From contig NZ_JAJEQE010000018.1 in NCBI RefSeq assembly GCF_020687205.1, positions 1-50,996 of the forward strand: a stretch of DNA of 50,996 nt, read 5' to 3'. The notes below the pieces were generated by a model, which saw only the letters and a program-made list of their open reading frames with translations, had not been told where the DNA came from and made no database searches. Each line of letters opens with the position of its first letter. Position 1 is the first letter of the stretch. Of the stretch, positions 17,061 through 26,769 are shown piece by piece. Made by a program: the position numbers and the translations under genes. This DNA is from Hominisplanchenecus faecis (GTDB lineage Bacteria; Bacillota; Clostridia; Lachnospirales; Lachnospiraceae).

Positions 17061-17552
17061 ATGTATCAAGTGGGAATCGTCACATTGAGTGACAAAGGAG
17101 CAAAAGGTGAACGGCAGGATTTGAGCGGTCCGAAGATTCAGGAATTACTGCCAAAAGATAAGTATGAAGTAATTTCATATACGATGCTTCCGGATGACCG
17201 GGAAAAGATCCGCAGGGAGCTGATCCGCCTCTCTGATGAGGTGAAATGTGATCTGATTCTGACAACAGGCGGAACCGGATTTTCACCGCGCGATATTACG
17301 CCGGAAGCTACGATGGATGTGGCAGAGCGTAATGCACCTGGGATCGCAGAAGGACTGCGTGCCTGCAGCATGCAGTTTACAAAAAGAGCAATGCTCGGAA
17401 GAGGCGTTTCTGTGATACGAAAAGGAACGCTGATCATCAATCTTCCGGGAAGTGTCAAGGCAGTAACGGAAAGTATGGAGTTTCTGATCGGAAATATTGA
17501 GCATGGACTGGATATTCTGATGCAGACGGACAGTGAATGTGGAAGAGCCTGA
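17061..17552 (+). CDS. mog: Molybdopterin adenylyltransferase (MogA/MoaB family)
   Basis: 163 residues, preceded by AAGGGGGG. The motif LTTGGTGFSPRDITPEATMDV is the molybdopterin-binding signature of the MogA/MoaB fold, with the conserved Asp in the DITPEA block. The later LPGS is also typical. It activates molybdopterin by adenylylation before metal insertion. Its stop codon is 26 bases before the MoeA-like start. Confidence 0.93.
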   Translation: MYQVGIVTLSDKGAKGERQDLSGPKIQELLPKDKYEVISYTMLPDDREKIRRELIRLSDEVKCDLILTTGGTGFSPRDITPEATMDVAERNAPGIAEGLRACSMQFTKRAMLGRGVSVIRKGTLIINLPGSVKAVTESMEFLIGNIEHGLDILMQTDSECGRA

Positions 17553-17578
17553 AAGACAGGGCAGAAGGAGTGAAAGAA

Positions 17579-18613
17579 ATGAAACGGATGAAAACAACGG
17601 AGGCGGTCGGACAGGTACTTTGCCATGACATTACGCAGATCATACCGGGTGTGACAAAGGATGCCGTTTTCCGTAAGGGGCATATCATCCGGGAAGAAGA
17701 TATACCGGTGCTGCTCAGCGTTGGAAAGGACTCTGTCTATATCTGGGAAAACGATGAGACGATGATGCATGAAAATGATGCGGCAGAAGTGCTTTATCGT
17801 ATGACGGCAAATGAGCATATGCATCCTTCGGATGTAAAAGAAGGCAAGATCGAAGCGATCGCTGATACGGAAGGTCTGCTGAAAGTAGATCGTGAGAAAC
17901 TGAAGAAAGTAAATGCATTCGGAGAGATGATGATCGCAACCAGACACGGCAATACCGTAGTGAAAAAGGGAGATAAACTTGCCGGAACACGTATCATTCC
18001 GCTGGTGATTAAAAAGGATAAAATGCAGGAAGCAGAAAAGATCTGTGACGGAACACCAATCCTGAAAATCCTGCCGTTTACCGTAAAAAAAGCAGCGATT
18101 ATCACAACGGGAAATGAAGTTTATCACGGCAGGATCAAAGATGCCTTTACGCCGGTCATTGAGCAGAAAATCGCAGAATTCGGGGCAGAAATGATGTTCC
18201 ATGAGATTTTTGATGACAATGACAGAAAAATCACAGACGGCTGTTTGCGTGCCATAGAAGCAGGGGCGGATATTGTATTCTGCACCGGAGGCATGAGTGT
18301 GGATCCGGACGATAAAACGCCGCTTGCCATCAAAAATACCGGGGCGGAAATGATCTCTTACGGCTCCCCGGTTCTGCCGGGAGCGATGTTTTTATTGTCC
18401 TATTACCGGAAAGGTGACAAAGTGATCCCGATCTGCGGACTTCCGGGCTGTGCCATGTACAACAGGCGGACCATTTTTGATCTGGTTCTGCCGCGGCTGA
18501 TGGCAGCAGATCCGGTCACGGCAGATGAGCTGGCTTCGCTTGGCGAAGGCGGACTTTGCCTGAACTGCAAAGTGTGTACATTTCCGAACTGCGGTTTTGG
18601 AAAGGGCTGGTAG
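17579..18613 (+). CDS. MoeA-like molybdopterin-binding protein with Cys-rich tail
   Basis: 344 residues from ATG 17579 (GAAGGAG ribosome site); the longer reading from 17537 would overlap mog. The core carries ITTGNEVYHGRIKDAF, FCTGGMSVDPDD and ICGLPGCAMY, the MoeA/MogA-type molybdopterin-binding fold. It is shorter than MoeA (about 400 residues) and appears to lack the MoeA C-terminal domain. Instead it ends with closely spaced cysteines (CLNC-x2-C-x4-C). This variant accompanies selD-linked hydroxylase operons. It may insert molybdenum or process the selenium-containing cofactor; the metal-cluster idea for the tail is inference. Confidence 0.8.
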   Translation: MKRMKTTEAVGQVLCHDITQIIPGVTKDAVFRKGHIIREEDIPVLLSVGKDSVYIWENDETMMHENDAAEVLYRMTANEHMHPSDVKEGKIEAIADTEGLLKVDREKLKKVNAFGEMMIATRHGNTVVKKGDKLAGTRIIPLVIKKDKMQEAEKICDGTPILKILPFTVKKAAIITTGNEVYHGRIKDAFTPVIEQKIAEFGAEMMFHEIFDDNDRKITDGCLRAIEAGADIVFCTGGMSVDPDDKTPLAIKNTGAEMISYGSPVLPGAMFLLSYYRKGDKVIPICGLPGCAMYNRRTIFDLVLPRLMAADPVTADELASLGEGGLCLNCKVCTFPNCGFGKGW

Positions 18614-18616
18614 AAG

Positions 18617-19597
18617 ATGCTGGATCAGTTCGGGAGAAAGATAGAATATATGCGGATTTCTCTCACAAACAACTGCAATCTTCGGTGCAGCTACTGTATG
18701 CCGGAGAAGCGGATTTCCGATGTACATTTCTTTCCGATGAATCAGGTTCTAAGATGCGTGGAAAGCGCCGTTTCTCTTGGCATCACGCATTTTCGGCTGA
18801 CCGGTGGAGAACCCTTATGTTATCCGAAAATCGAAGAACTGCTCTGTAAAATCAAACAGATCAAAGGAGTAGATTCGGTGCATCTGACCACGAACGGCGT
18901 GCTTTTAAAAGAAAAGGCGGCACAGCTGAAACAGGCAGGCATCGACAGCATCAATGTCAGCCTGGATACGTCGGATGAAAAAGAATACCGGGTTCTGACC
19001 GGGGGCGGAAAGCTCTCAAATGTGCTTGATGGGATCAGAAAGGCAGCAGAACTTGAAATTCCGGTAAAGATCAATGCTGTGCTGCGAGAACAGACCGATG
19101 TCTGTGCACTGGCAGCGTTTGCAGAACAAAACCACGTCACACTCCGGTTTATCGAGATGATGCCGGTTGGTTTTGGAAAGATTCTGCCGGTCGATCCAAA
19201 AAGCAAAGTACTGGAAACTTTGCAGGAGCGATATGGCAGGTATGAGAGGATCATGCAAAGAAAAAGAAAAGCAGATTCTCAGGAAAAATATGGATATGGT
19301 CCGGCGGTATACTATCGCTTTTCGGATCTGGATATTTCCATCGGTCTGATTCAGGCGATCCATGGAAAATTCTGCGACCGATGCAACCGCGTCCGCATCA
19401 CTTCCGAGGCAAAATTAAAGCCTTGTCTGGCTTCTGCAAAAGTGATCGATCTGCGTCCGGCACTGGAAGATACAGAAAATCCAGACAAGCTGGCAGAGCT
19501 GATGCGGCAGGCGATTTTCCAGAAGCCGAAATCGCATCATTTTGAGGAGCAGAATTCGAAAAAAAGTTCAGAAACCATGAATCAGATTGGCGGATAA
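18617..19597 (+). CDS. moaA: GTP 3',8-cyclase MoaA (radical SAM)
   Basis: 326 residues, starting 3 bases after the previous stop. N-terminal radical SAM cluster motif CNLRCSYC (C-x3-C-x2-C) and LTGGEPL; a C-terminal second cluster FCDRCNRVRIT...LKPCL; and the C-terminal GG dipeptide needed in MoaA. It makes the first step from GTP in molybdenum cofactor synthesis. The stretch of residues before the final GG is longer and more charged than usual. Confidence 0.96.
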   Translation: MLDQFGRKIEYMRISLTNNCNLRCSYCMPEKRISDVHFFPMNQVLRCVESAVSLGITHFRLTGGEPLCYPKIEELLCKIKQIKGVDSVHLTTNGVLLKEKAAQLKQAGIDSINVSLDTSDEKEYRVLTGGGKLSNVLDGIRKAAELEIPVKINAVLREQTDVCALAAFAEQNHVTLRFIEMMPVGFGKILPVDPKSKVLETLQERYGRYERIMQRKRKADSQEKYGYGPAVYYRFSDLDISIGLIQAIHGKFCDRCNRVRITSEAKLKPCLASAKVIDLRPALEDTENPDKLAELMRQAIFQKPKSHHFEEQNSKKSSETMNQIGG

Positions 19598-19614
19598 GAT
19601 TAAAGGAGAAATAG

Positions 19615-21189
19615 ATGGGAAAACTGATCGCGATCAATATCAGTGAAAAACGCGGGACAGAAAAAAAAGAAATACAGGAAGCGAAGCTGGTTACAGATTT
19701 CGGGATTGCCGGAGATGCCCATGCAGGTAAATGGCACAGGCAGGTCAGTCTTTTATCTTTTGAAAAAATCGAAGATTTCAAGGCCAGAGGAGCCAGAATC
19801 GAAAACGGAGCCTTCGGGGAGAATCTGATCGTCTCCGGATTTGACTTTAAAACGCTGCCGCTCGGAACGAGGTTTCAGATTGGAGATGCACTGCTTGAGA
19901 TGACGCAGATCGGAAAACAGTGCCATTCTCACTGTGCCATTTATCAGCGGATGGGCGAGTGCATCATGCCGAAAGAAGGCGTGTTTGCCGTTGTCTTAAA
20001 AGGCGGCACGATCAAAAAAGGTGATGAGGTGACGATGATAGCGGCAAATTTTTATGCGACCGTCCGGGATCGGAATAAGGCAGCGGACACATTGACAGCG
20101 ACCGTCATTACCGGAAAAAACAGGGGCGAAAAGCTCTGCATGATGGATGGAAAAATCCGTGCGGTACGAAGTTCCAGTGCCGGAATGTATCATGGCCTGC
20201 ACAAACACGATATGAATGAAGCGGCAAAAGAATCAATATCCGGATCGGATTTTTTTAATGAAAAACATGCCGAAGAAATCTGGAAGGCACATCTTGCAGA
20301 CAAACACCGGATCACGATCGAAGAGCAGGAGATTTTCCTTCATTCCATCGGAAACAGGGCAAGACTTGTGATCTGCGGCGGCGGACACGTATCAACTGCC
20401 CTGGTGAGGATGGCAAAACTGCTGGATTTTGAAATCTGGGTTCTGGAAGACCGCCCGTTTTTTGCAGAACATGCAAAACAGGAGGGAGCAGATCACATTC
20501 TTTGTGGAGATTATGTGGAAAGTCTTGCAAAAATCCCGAAAGATGTGGATAATTATTATGTCTGCATGACGAGAGGACATCGTTTTGATCTGGAATGCTT
20601 AAAAGAGATTTATAAAAGAACGTTTGCCTATGCAGGCATGATGGGATCCAGAAAGCGAAGTGTACTGGTGCGAAAAGATCTGGAAGAAGCAGGCTATACA
20701 AAAGAACAGGTACAAAAGCTGCATTCTCCGATCGGTCTGGCAATCGGAGCACAGACTCCGGCAGAGATCGCACTTTCCGTGATCAGCGAGATCGTGCAGT
20801 GCAAAAATGAACGTGCAAAAGCGGCAGAAACAGACGAGGCAATTCTGGAAGAACTGACAGAGCCGCAGAGACTTTCAAAATTTGCAGTAAATGATGAAAA
20901 TGAGATGGAATACCGCATGCTTTGTACGATCATCGAAAAAAGGGGCAGTGCACCCAGAAGTATCGGAACCCAGATGCTGGTCACATCGGACAACCGTATT
21001 ATCGGAACCATCGGCGGAGGCTGTGCAGAAGCTGAAGTGATCACCAGATGTCGCGGATATTTTGCGGAAATGCGAAAAGGCATACATGGGATCTGCGAGA
21101 TTGTCAAAATCCAGATGAGCACCGATAACGTCGAAGAAGAAGGCATGGTGTGCGGCGGCAGGATTGAAGTGCTGCTGGAGGAGACATGA
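19615..21189 (+). CDS. MOSC domain - XdhC family fusion protein
   Basis: 524 residues. Residues 1-140 are a MOSC domain (GDAHAGKWHRQVSLLS; the cysteine pair GKQCHSHC), a cofactor-binding module. About 145-230 (TLTATVITGKNRGEKLCMMDGKI) looks like a degenerate XdhC/CoxI N-terminal domain. About 240-400 is the XdhC C-terminal Rossmann domain (RLVICGGGHVSTALVRMAKLL; GMMGSRKR; GLAIGAQTPAEIALSVISEIV). The last ~100 residues are a second, well-conserved CoxI-type domain (EKRGSAPRSIGTQMLV; GTIGGGCAEAEV) with the cysteine CGGRIEVLLE. XdhC proteins bind and sulfurate the molybdenum cofactor and deliver it to xanthine dehydrogenase. This fusion may combine cofactor carrying and delivery in one chain. 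The ribosome site is AAAGGAG. Confidence 0.85.
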   Translation: MGKLIAINISEKRGTEKKEIQEAKLVTDFGIAGDAHAGKWHRQVSLLSFEKIEDFKARGARIENGAFGENLIVSGFDFKTLPLGTRFQIGDALLEMTQIGKQCHSHCAIYQRMGECIMPKEGVFAVVLKGGTIKKGDEVTMIAANFYATVRDRNKAADTLTATVITGKNRGEKLCMMDGKIRAVRSSSAGMYHGLHKHDMNEAAKESISGSDFFNEKHAEEIWKAHLADKHRITIEEQEIFLHSIGNRARLVICGGGHVSTALVRMAKLLDFEIWVLEDRPFFAEHAKQEGADHILCGDYVESLAKIPKDVDNYYVCMTRGHRFDLECLKEIYKRTFAYAGMMGSRKRSVLVRKDLEEAGYTKEQVQKLHSPIGLAIGAQTPAEIALSVISEIVQCKNERAKAAETDEAILEELTEPQRLSKFAVNDENEMEYRMLCTIIEKRGSAPRSIGTQMLVTSDNRIIGTIGGGCAEAEVITRCRGYFAEMRKGIHGICEIVKIQMSTDNVEEEGMVCGGRIEVLLEET

Positions 21190-21318
21190 CAGGGCATGCA
21201 GCACTATGGTATGCAGGAACTGATCGTAAATGTACAGAATCTTTGTATAAACTTATAGTGGAAATGGATTATAAAAATAAAGAGCATTTAAAAAGTGCAT
21301 CATGAAAGGAAAAAGCAA

Positions 21319-22164
21319 ATGAAAAAAACGATCGCAGTAACTTTCGCAATCGTATCACTGGCAACCGCAGGAGTTCTTCTTGCAGGATGTGGAAGCAAGG
21401 AAAAGAAAACAGAAGTTACCGTTTTTGCAGCAAAGAGTCTGAACGGTGTTATGGATGAGCTGTGCGAAAAGTACAACAGTGAGCATCCGAATGTAACTTT
21501 CCAGACAAACTATGACAGTTCCGGAACGTTGATGACACAGATCAAGGAAGGTGCAAAATGCAACATTTTCTTTTCTGCCGGTGTTTCTCAGATGGATGAG
21601 CTGCAGGCAGGTTTTGACGGTGGTGATATCGTGGAGGGAAGCCGGCGGGATCTTCTGAACAATCAGGTATGCCTTGTTACATGGAAAGGCAGCGATACCA
21701 AAGTAACAGATTTTTCCAATCTTTCTCTTGCAAAGAACATGGCACTGGCAGATCAGACCGTTCCGGTTGGACAGTATACCAGAAAAGCACTGATCAATGC
21801 GGGCATGGCAGGCTCAGAGTACACAGAAGTCGATCAGTTGACAGATGATGTGATATCAAAGGCACTGGGCGGCCTGGAAATCAATAACTGTGCAAACGTA
21901 GGAGCCGTTGCATCCGCGGTTGCAGAAGGAGCAAATGAAGTCGGAACGGTTTATTATTCTGATACGTTCGGATATGAAGATCAGCTGGATATTATCGAGC
22001 AGCTGCCGAATTCCCTGACCGGTGATGTGATCTATCCGGTAGCAGCAGTAGAAAGTGATAATATTTCCAATGAAGAACTGGAAGCTTCCGAGGATTTCCT
22101 TACTTACCTGCAAAGTGAAGAAGCAGTGAAATTGTTTGAAAAATATCATTTTACTGTACAGTAG
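21319..22164 (+). CDS. modA: Molybdate ABC transporter substrate-binding lipoprotein ModA
   Basis: 281 residues from ATG 21319 (GAAAGGA site); the earlier in-frame start at 21295 adds nothing before the signal. Lipoprotein signal LLAGC with cysteine near residue 23. Typical ModA segments: TVFAAKSLNGVMDEL, YDSSGTLMTQI, FFSAG, VPVGQYTRKAL. Binds molybdate or tungstate outside the membrane for ModBC. It lies 129 bases after the MOSC-XdhC gene, where an own promoter is possible. Confidence 0.93.
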   Translation: MKKTIAVTFAIVSLATAGVLLAGCGSKEKKTEVTVFAAKSLNGVMDELCEKYNSEHPNVTFQTNYDSSGTLMTQIKEGAKCNIFFSAGVSQMDELQAGFDGGDIVEGSRRDLLNNQVCLVTWKGSDTKVTDFSNLSLAKNMALADQTVPVGQYTRKALINAGMAGSEYTEVDQLTDDVISKALGGLEINNCANVGAVASAVAEGANEVGTVYYSDTFGYEDQLDIIEQLPNSLTGDVIYPVAAVESDNISNEELEASEDFLTYLQSEEAVKLFEKYHFTVQ

Positions 22165-22173
22165 GAGATATCT

Positions 22174-22899
22174 ATGAATTTGCAGAATCTGGATTTTACA
22201 CCGCTTTGGATTACAATGAAAACCGGAGTGGCTGCAACGTTTGTTTCCTTTTTCCTTGGGATTTTTGCGGCCAGATTTGTGATGGGCCGGAAGGGAAAAG
22301 CAAGAGCGTTCTGGGATGGTTTTCTGACAATGCCGCTGGTACTTCCGCCGACTGTGGCAGGATACATTCTGCTTCGTACATTCAGTACAAAAAGACCGTT
22401 TGGCCGTTTTCTGGCGAACAGTCTTGGCATTCAGGCAGTACATACCTGGCTTGGCTGTGTGCTGGCGGCAACGGTCATCGCTTTTCCGCTGATGTACCGC
22501 AATGCGAGAGCGGCCTTTGAACAGGTCGATGAGAATGTGATCTATGCGGCACAGACGCTTGGATTGAGCGAGCGGACGATCTTCTGGAAGATTCGCATAC
22601 CGATGGCAAAACCGGGCATTTTATCCGGTACAGTCTTGGCATTTGCAAGGGCGATCGGTGAGTATGGAGCGACTTCCATGCTCGCCGGAAATATCGCCGG
22701 CAGGACTTCGACGATCTCGCAGCAGATCGCCATGGTGCTCCAGAACGGAGATTTTGCACTTGCCGGTTTCTGGTGTCTGGTGATTTTTGTGATTTCGTTT
22801 GTGTGTCTTGTTGCACTGAATCTGTTTGGAGAGAAGAAAAGTAAAGGGAAAAAGCATGTCTTTCATCGTAAAAATAAAAAAACAACTGGCTCTTTATGA
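22174..22899 (+). CDS. modB: Molybdate ABC transporter permease ModB
   Basis: 241 residues with five or six membrane helices, the MPLVLPPTVAGYILL segment and the permease EAA-type loop AAQTLGLSERTIFWKIRIPMAKPGILSG, followed by AFARAIGEYGATSMLAGN, diagnostic of ModB. The last 44 bases overlap the start of modC. A basic C-terminal tail (KKSKGKKHVFHRKNKK) arises from that overlap. Confidence 0.95.
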   Translation: MNLQNLDFTPLWITMKTGVAATFVSFFLGIFAARFVMGRKGKARAFWDGFLTMPLVLPPTVAGYILLRTFSTKRPFGRFLANSLGIQAVHTWLGCVLAATVIAFPLMYRNARAAFEQVDENVIYAAQTLGLSERTIFWKIRIPMAKPGILSGTVLAFARAIGEYGATSMLAGNIAGRTSTISQQIAMVLQNGDFALAGFWCLVIFVISFVCLVALNLFGEKKSKGKKHVFHRKNKKTTGSL

Positions 22900-23914
22900 G
22901 CTGTTGGTTGATCTGGAAACGGAAGCCGGGATTCTGGCGGTGATCGGAGGCTCAGGTTCCGGAAAAAGCATGACGCTCAAATGCATTGCCGGGATCGAGA
23001 CGCCGGACAGCGGATTTATCTCGCTGAATGGCAGGGTTCTGTATGATTCTTCAAAAAAGATCAATCTTCCGCCGCAGAAACGGAACGTCGGCTATCTTTT
23101 TCAGGAGTACGCCCTGTTTCCGACTATGACGGCAGCTGAAAATATCAGCATTGTGATGAAACAAAAGAATCCGGTTCAGGTGCAGAAATGGCTGGAAGAA
23201 TACGGTCTTGGAGATTATGCGGACAGTTATCCTGATCATCTTTCCGGCGGACAGAAACAGCGACTTGCCATGATCCGCATGCTGGCGGCTGAGCCGCAGT
23301 GCATTCTGCTTGATGAGCCGTTTTCCGCACTGGATGAGCATATCAAGCGGAAAATGGAGCGGGAAGTGATGGAGATGCTGCATGATTTTGACAAACCGAT
23401 CCTTTTTGTTTCGCATAATCAGGAGGAGGTTTATCGCCTGGCAGACCGGATTGGCAGCATGGAAAACGGCAGATTCAGTCCGATCCGTGAAAAGAGGGCG
23501 TTTTTTGCAGAGCCTCAGACAGTCGGGCAGGCAAAACTGGTAGGCTGCAATAATATTTCAGAGATCGACTGGATCAGCGAAGATCGGGTGTATGCAAAAA
23601 ACTGGAATCTTTCGCTGAGAGTCCCGTTTACTGAGCTGGAAGAGCAGAAAAAATATCGTGCGATCGCCATTTATCCGGGAGATATCACTCTTTATTCAGA
23701 AGATGCCATACTGGAAGAAAAACAAGTCAGGAATAAAATTTCAGTAAAATCCTGCAGCACCGAAGAAGAACTGCACAGCTGGGCGGTAAGCTGTCAGATA
23801 GATGGAACCGATGCGGAACTTATGATGCTTTTATCGAAAGAAAAAATGCCGTCGGTACCGGAAAAAATTACAGAAATCTTTGTGGATGGCGGAAAAATCC
23901 ATCTGCTGCAGTAA
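22856..23914 (+). CDS. modC: Molybdate ABC transporter ATP-binding protein ModC
   Basis: 352 residues from ATG 22856 inside the end of modB (AAAGGGA site). Walker A GGSGSGKS, Q-loop LFQEYALFP, signature LSGGQKQR, Walker B CILLDEPFSALDEH, switch His SHN. A C-terminal molybdate/TOBE-like region (about 280-352) is less conserved than in Escherichia coli. It energises molybdate import. Confidence 0.93.
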   Translation: MSFIVKIKKQLALYELLVDLETEAGILAVIGGSGSGKSMTLKCIAGIETPDSGFISLNGRVLYDSSKKINLPPQKRNVGYLFQEYALFPTMTAAENISIVMKQKNPVQVQKWLEEYGLGDYADSYPDHLSGGQKQRLAMIRMLAAEPQCILLDEPFSALDEHIKRKMEREVMEMLHDFDKPILFVSHNQEEVYRLADRIGSMENGRFSPIREKRAFFAEPQTVGQAKLVGCNNISEIDWISEDRVYAKNWNLSLRVPFTELEEQKKYRAIAIYPGDITLYSEDAILEEKQVRNKISVKSCSTEEELHSWAVSCQIDGTDAELMMLLSKEKMPSVPEKITEIFVDGGKIHLLQ

Positions 23915-23956
23915 AGATGATGCAATATGTTTTAAAGAAAGTGTGAGGATGACAGC

Positions 23957-25102
23957 ATGATTTATCTGGACAACGCAGCGACAACGCTTCAAAAACCGCA
24001 GGCAGTTTATGATGCAGTTTATGATGCCATGAAAACTTTGGGAAATTCCGGGCGGGGATTTTCTGGTGCGGCACTTGGAGCGTCGAGAATGATCTATGAG
24101 GCGAGACGGACGCTCTGCGATTTTTTCGGAGGCAGTGATCCATCGAGGCTGGTTTTTACGTCCAATGCAACGGAAGCTTTGAATATGGCAATCCAGGGGA
24201 TGTTTCTTCCGGGAGATCATGTGATCACGACGCAGCTGGAGCATAATTCGGTGCTGCGTCCGCTCTATGCCATGCAGAAAAAGGGTGTTGAACTTACGAT
24301 TGCGGCGAGTGGACAGAACGGAACGGCAGATTTTGATGCGATCGAAGCAGCCATCCGGGCAAACACGAAAGCGATCGTCTGCACCCATGCATCGAATCTG
24401 ACCGGAAACCTGACGGACATGCCGAGGATGGGAGAGCTTGCAAGGCGGCATGGGCTGTTTCTGATCGTCGATGCTTCGCAGACTGCAGGTGTGATTCCGA
24501 TTGATGTAAAACAGATGCATATCAATGTGCTCTGTTTTACCGGGCACAAAAGCCTGTTTGGACCGCAGGGAACCGGCGGACTTTACATAGGTGAGGGTGC
24601 AGAGATAAAGCCTTTAAAAAGCGGCGGGACCGGCGTGCACAGTTTCCTGAAAACACAGCCGGAAGAACTCCCGGAGCATCTCGAAGCCGGAACGTTGAAT
24701 GGCCACGGGATTGCAGGACTTCTTGCAGGTGTACAGGAAATCCAGAAGATCACAGCAGAAGAGATATGGAAAAAAGAGCGAAATCTGATGGAGTGTTTTG
24801 TTGCGAAAATCAAGCAGATTCCCAATGTGAAGATATATGGCGATTTTTCGGATAAAAACAGATGCCCGATCGTTTCTCTGAATATTGCAGGCGTGGATTC
24901 TTCGCAGGTCAGTGAATGGCTCTTGGAAGAGTATGAGATTGCAGTGCGTTCGGGAGCACACTGTGCACCGCTGATGCATCAGTATTTTGGAACGCAGAAG
25001 CAGGGCATGGTGCGTTTCAGCTTTTCGTATTATAATACAGAAAAAGAGGCACTGACGGCCGCAGAAGCGATCCGTGAGATCGCAGAAGAAGTGGAGGCGT
25101 GA
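23957..25102 (+). CDS. Class V aminotransferase, cysteine desulfurase family (selenium/hydroxylase cluster type)
   Basis: 381 residues, PLP enzyme: [12 protein letters not shown] at the start, the PLP-binding Lys in [15 protein letters not shown], and the active-site cysteine in [11 protein letters not shown]. This matches the EF2568-type family that sits next to selD in orphan-selD genomes. It probably releases selenium (or sulfur) from selenocysteine/cysteine for SelD or for cofactor sulfuration/selenation. Its stop is one base before the selD start, so the two are tightly coupled. Confidence 0.9.
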   Translation: MIYLDNAATTLQKPQAVYDAVYDAMKTLGNSGRGFSGAALGASRMIYEARRTLCDFFGGSDPSRLVFTSNATEALNMAIQGMFLPGDHVITTQLEHNSVLRPLYAMQKKGVELTIAASGQNGTADFDAIEAAIRANTKAIVCTHASNLTGNLTDMPRMGELARRHGLFLIVDASQTAGVIPIDVKQMHINVLCFTGHKSLFGPQGTGGLYIGEGAEIKPLKSGGTGVHSFLKTQPEELPEHLEAGTLNGHGIAGLLAGVQEIQKITAEEIWKKERNLMECFVAKIKQIPNVKIYGDFSDKNRCPIVSLNIAGVDSSQVSEWLLEEYEIAVRSGAHCAPLMHQYFGTQKQGMVRFSFSYYNTEKEALTAAEAIREIAEEVEA

Positions 25103-25103
25103 A

Positions 25104-26132
25104 ATGACAGAAGAGATTGTATTTTGTAAGGGTGGCGGATGTACGGCAAAATTAGGACCGGATCTTTTAAGTCACGTGCTTGGCAAAATCCCAAGAGGGG
25201 AAAAAGATCCGGATCTTCTGATCGGATATGACAGTCGGGATGATGCGGCTGTTTATCAGATCACGGAAGATACCGCCATTGTCCAGACGCTGGATTTTTT
25301 TCCGCCGATGCTGGAAGATCCGTATTTGTTTGGGCAGATTGCAGCGGCAAATGCTTTAAGTGACATTTATGCGATGGGCGGAACGGTAAAGACAGCATTG
25401 AATATCCTCTGTTTTCCAGAAAAAATGGATTTAAATATTCTTGGAAAGATTATGCAGGGCGGGGCAGAAAAAGTGATCGAGGCGGGCGGAACGCTGGCAG
25501 GAGGTCATTCCATTGCCGATGCCGATGTCAAATACGGACTGTCTGTGATGGGTATTGTAAATCCAAAACAGATCTATGCAAATGACAAAGGCAGACCGTC
25601 GGATGTACTGATCTTTACCAAGAAGCTCGGAGTCGGGCTGGTGTGCAATGCAAACCGTGTCGGACAGGCACCAAAAGGAGCCATGGAAGAAGCGATTGCT
25701 TCAATGACCATGCTCAATAAAAAAGCCGCAGAGATCAGCCATCGTTACGAGATACATGCCTGCACCGATGTGACCGGTTTTGGATTTTTGGGGCACTTAA
25801 GTGAAATGATAAACAGCAGCATTTCGGCAGAAATCGACAGCATTTCCATCCCGGTCATCAAAGGAGCAATGCACTGTGCAGAAGAATTTCTGCTGACGGC
25901 CGCGGCACAGAGAAACCGCAATCATGTCGCAGAACGTGTGACATTTTCAAAATATATTCCATTTGCGATGGAAGAACTGCTCTTTGATCCGCAGACCTCC
26001 GGAGGACTGTTATTTGCCGTGCAGAAAGAAGACGCAGCGGCATTTGAGAAAGAATTAAGAGAAGCCGGAATGCCGGCAGCGATCGTCGGAAGGTTTACGG
26101 AGAAAAAAGAAAAAGATATCTATGTGAATTGA
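25104..26132 (+). CDS. selD: Selenide, water dikinase SelD
   Basis: 342 residues from ATG 25104, right after the desulfurase stop; a longer reading from 25074 would overlap that gene. Active-site pair Cys13 and Lys16 in [11 protein letters not shown] (cysteine form, not selenocysteine), followed by PurM-like features: [72 protein letters not shown]. It makes selenophosphate from selenide and ATP. No selA, selB or tRNA-Sec is in the window; in this context the product probably goes to the molybdenum cofactor of the hydroxylase. Confidence 0.95.
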   Translation: MTEEIVFCKGGGCTAKLGPDLLSHVLGKIPRGEKDPDLLIGYDSRDDAAVYQITEDTAIVQTLDFFPPMLEDPYLFGQIAAANALSDIYAMGGTVKTALNILCFPEKMDLNILGKIMQGGAEKVIEAGGTLAGGHSIADADVKYGLSVMGIVNPKQIYANDKGRPSDVLIFTKKLGVGLVCNANRVGQAPKGAMEEAIASMTMLNKKAAEISHRYEIHACTDVTGFGFLGHLSEMINSSISAEIDSISIPVIKGAMHCAEEFLLTAAAQRNRNHVAERVTFSKYIPFAMEELLFDPQTSGGLLFAVQKEDAAAFEKELREAGMPAAIVGRFTEKKEKDIYVN

Positions 26133-26144
26133 GGAGGATGTAAT

Positions 26145-26768
26145 ATGATCACAGTAAATGCAATGGGCGATGCATGTCCGATCCCGGTTGTTAAGACAAA
26201 AAATGCGATTGCATCTTTAAAAGGTGCCGATGTGGTGGAGACACTGGTTGACAATGAAATCGCAGTTGAAAATCTGAAAAAGATGGCAGACCAGAAAGGT
26301 TATAAGACCACAAGTGAAAAGCTTGAAGAAGGAAAATATCGTGTGTGCATCATCGTGGAAAACGTGGTGGATAACGTTGAAAAAAAAGACGGAGACGGTG
26401 GAAAATTCTGTGACTGTACGCCGGAAAAAGAGAGCAATAAGGTGGTTGTGATCCGCTCTTCCGTGATGGGAGAGGGTGATCCGGAGCTTGGAAAAGTGCT
26501 GTTAAAAGGCTTTATTTATGCGATTTCGCAGCAGAAAGATCTGCCGAAAACCATGCTTTTTTATAATGGCGGTGCATTTATCACCTGTGAAGGTTCCCAG
26601 TCGCTGGAGGATCTGAAAGCACTGGAAGAACAGGGCGTGAAAATTTTAACATGCGGGACTTGTTTAAATCACTATGGTCTGACGGACCGGCTTGCAGTCG
26701 GAGAAGTGACGAACATGTATGAGATCGCGGAAAAGATGACGCAGGCTTCCCTGATTGTAAGTCCGTAA
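26145..26768 (+). CDS. yedF: Selenium metabolism protein YedF
   Basis: 207 residues: an N-terminal TusA/SirA-like domain with the sulfur/selenium-carrying cysteine in DACPIPVVKTK (Cys11), and a C-terminal DsrE-like domain containing ILTCGTCLNHYGL. The AGGAGG site precedes ATG by 7 bases. Families of this type are found beside selD and are thought to relay selenium as a persulfide analogue; the exact step is unproven. A C-x-C in the linker (FCDC) may also carry chalcogen. Confidence 0.9.
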   Translation: MITVNAMGDACPIPVVKTKNAIASLKGADVVETLVDNEIAVENLKKMADQKGYKTTSEKLEEGKYRVCIIVENVVDNVEKKDGDGGKFCDCTPEKESNKVVVIRSSVMGEGDPELGKVLLKGFIYAISQQKDLPKTMLFYNGGAFITCEGSQSLEDLKALEEQGVKILTCGTCLNHYGLTDRLAVGEVTNMYEIAEKMTQASLIVSP

Positions 26769-26769
26769 T

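Noticed and set aside
21190-21318. A molybdenum cofactor riboswitch before modA
   Set aside because: The gap has a small GCATGC-type hairpin but none of the conserved Moco RNA core; I see no aptamer before moaC or modA.
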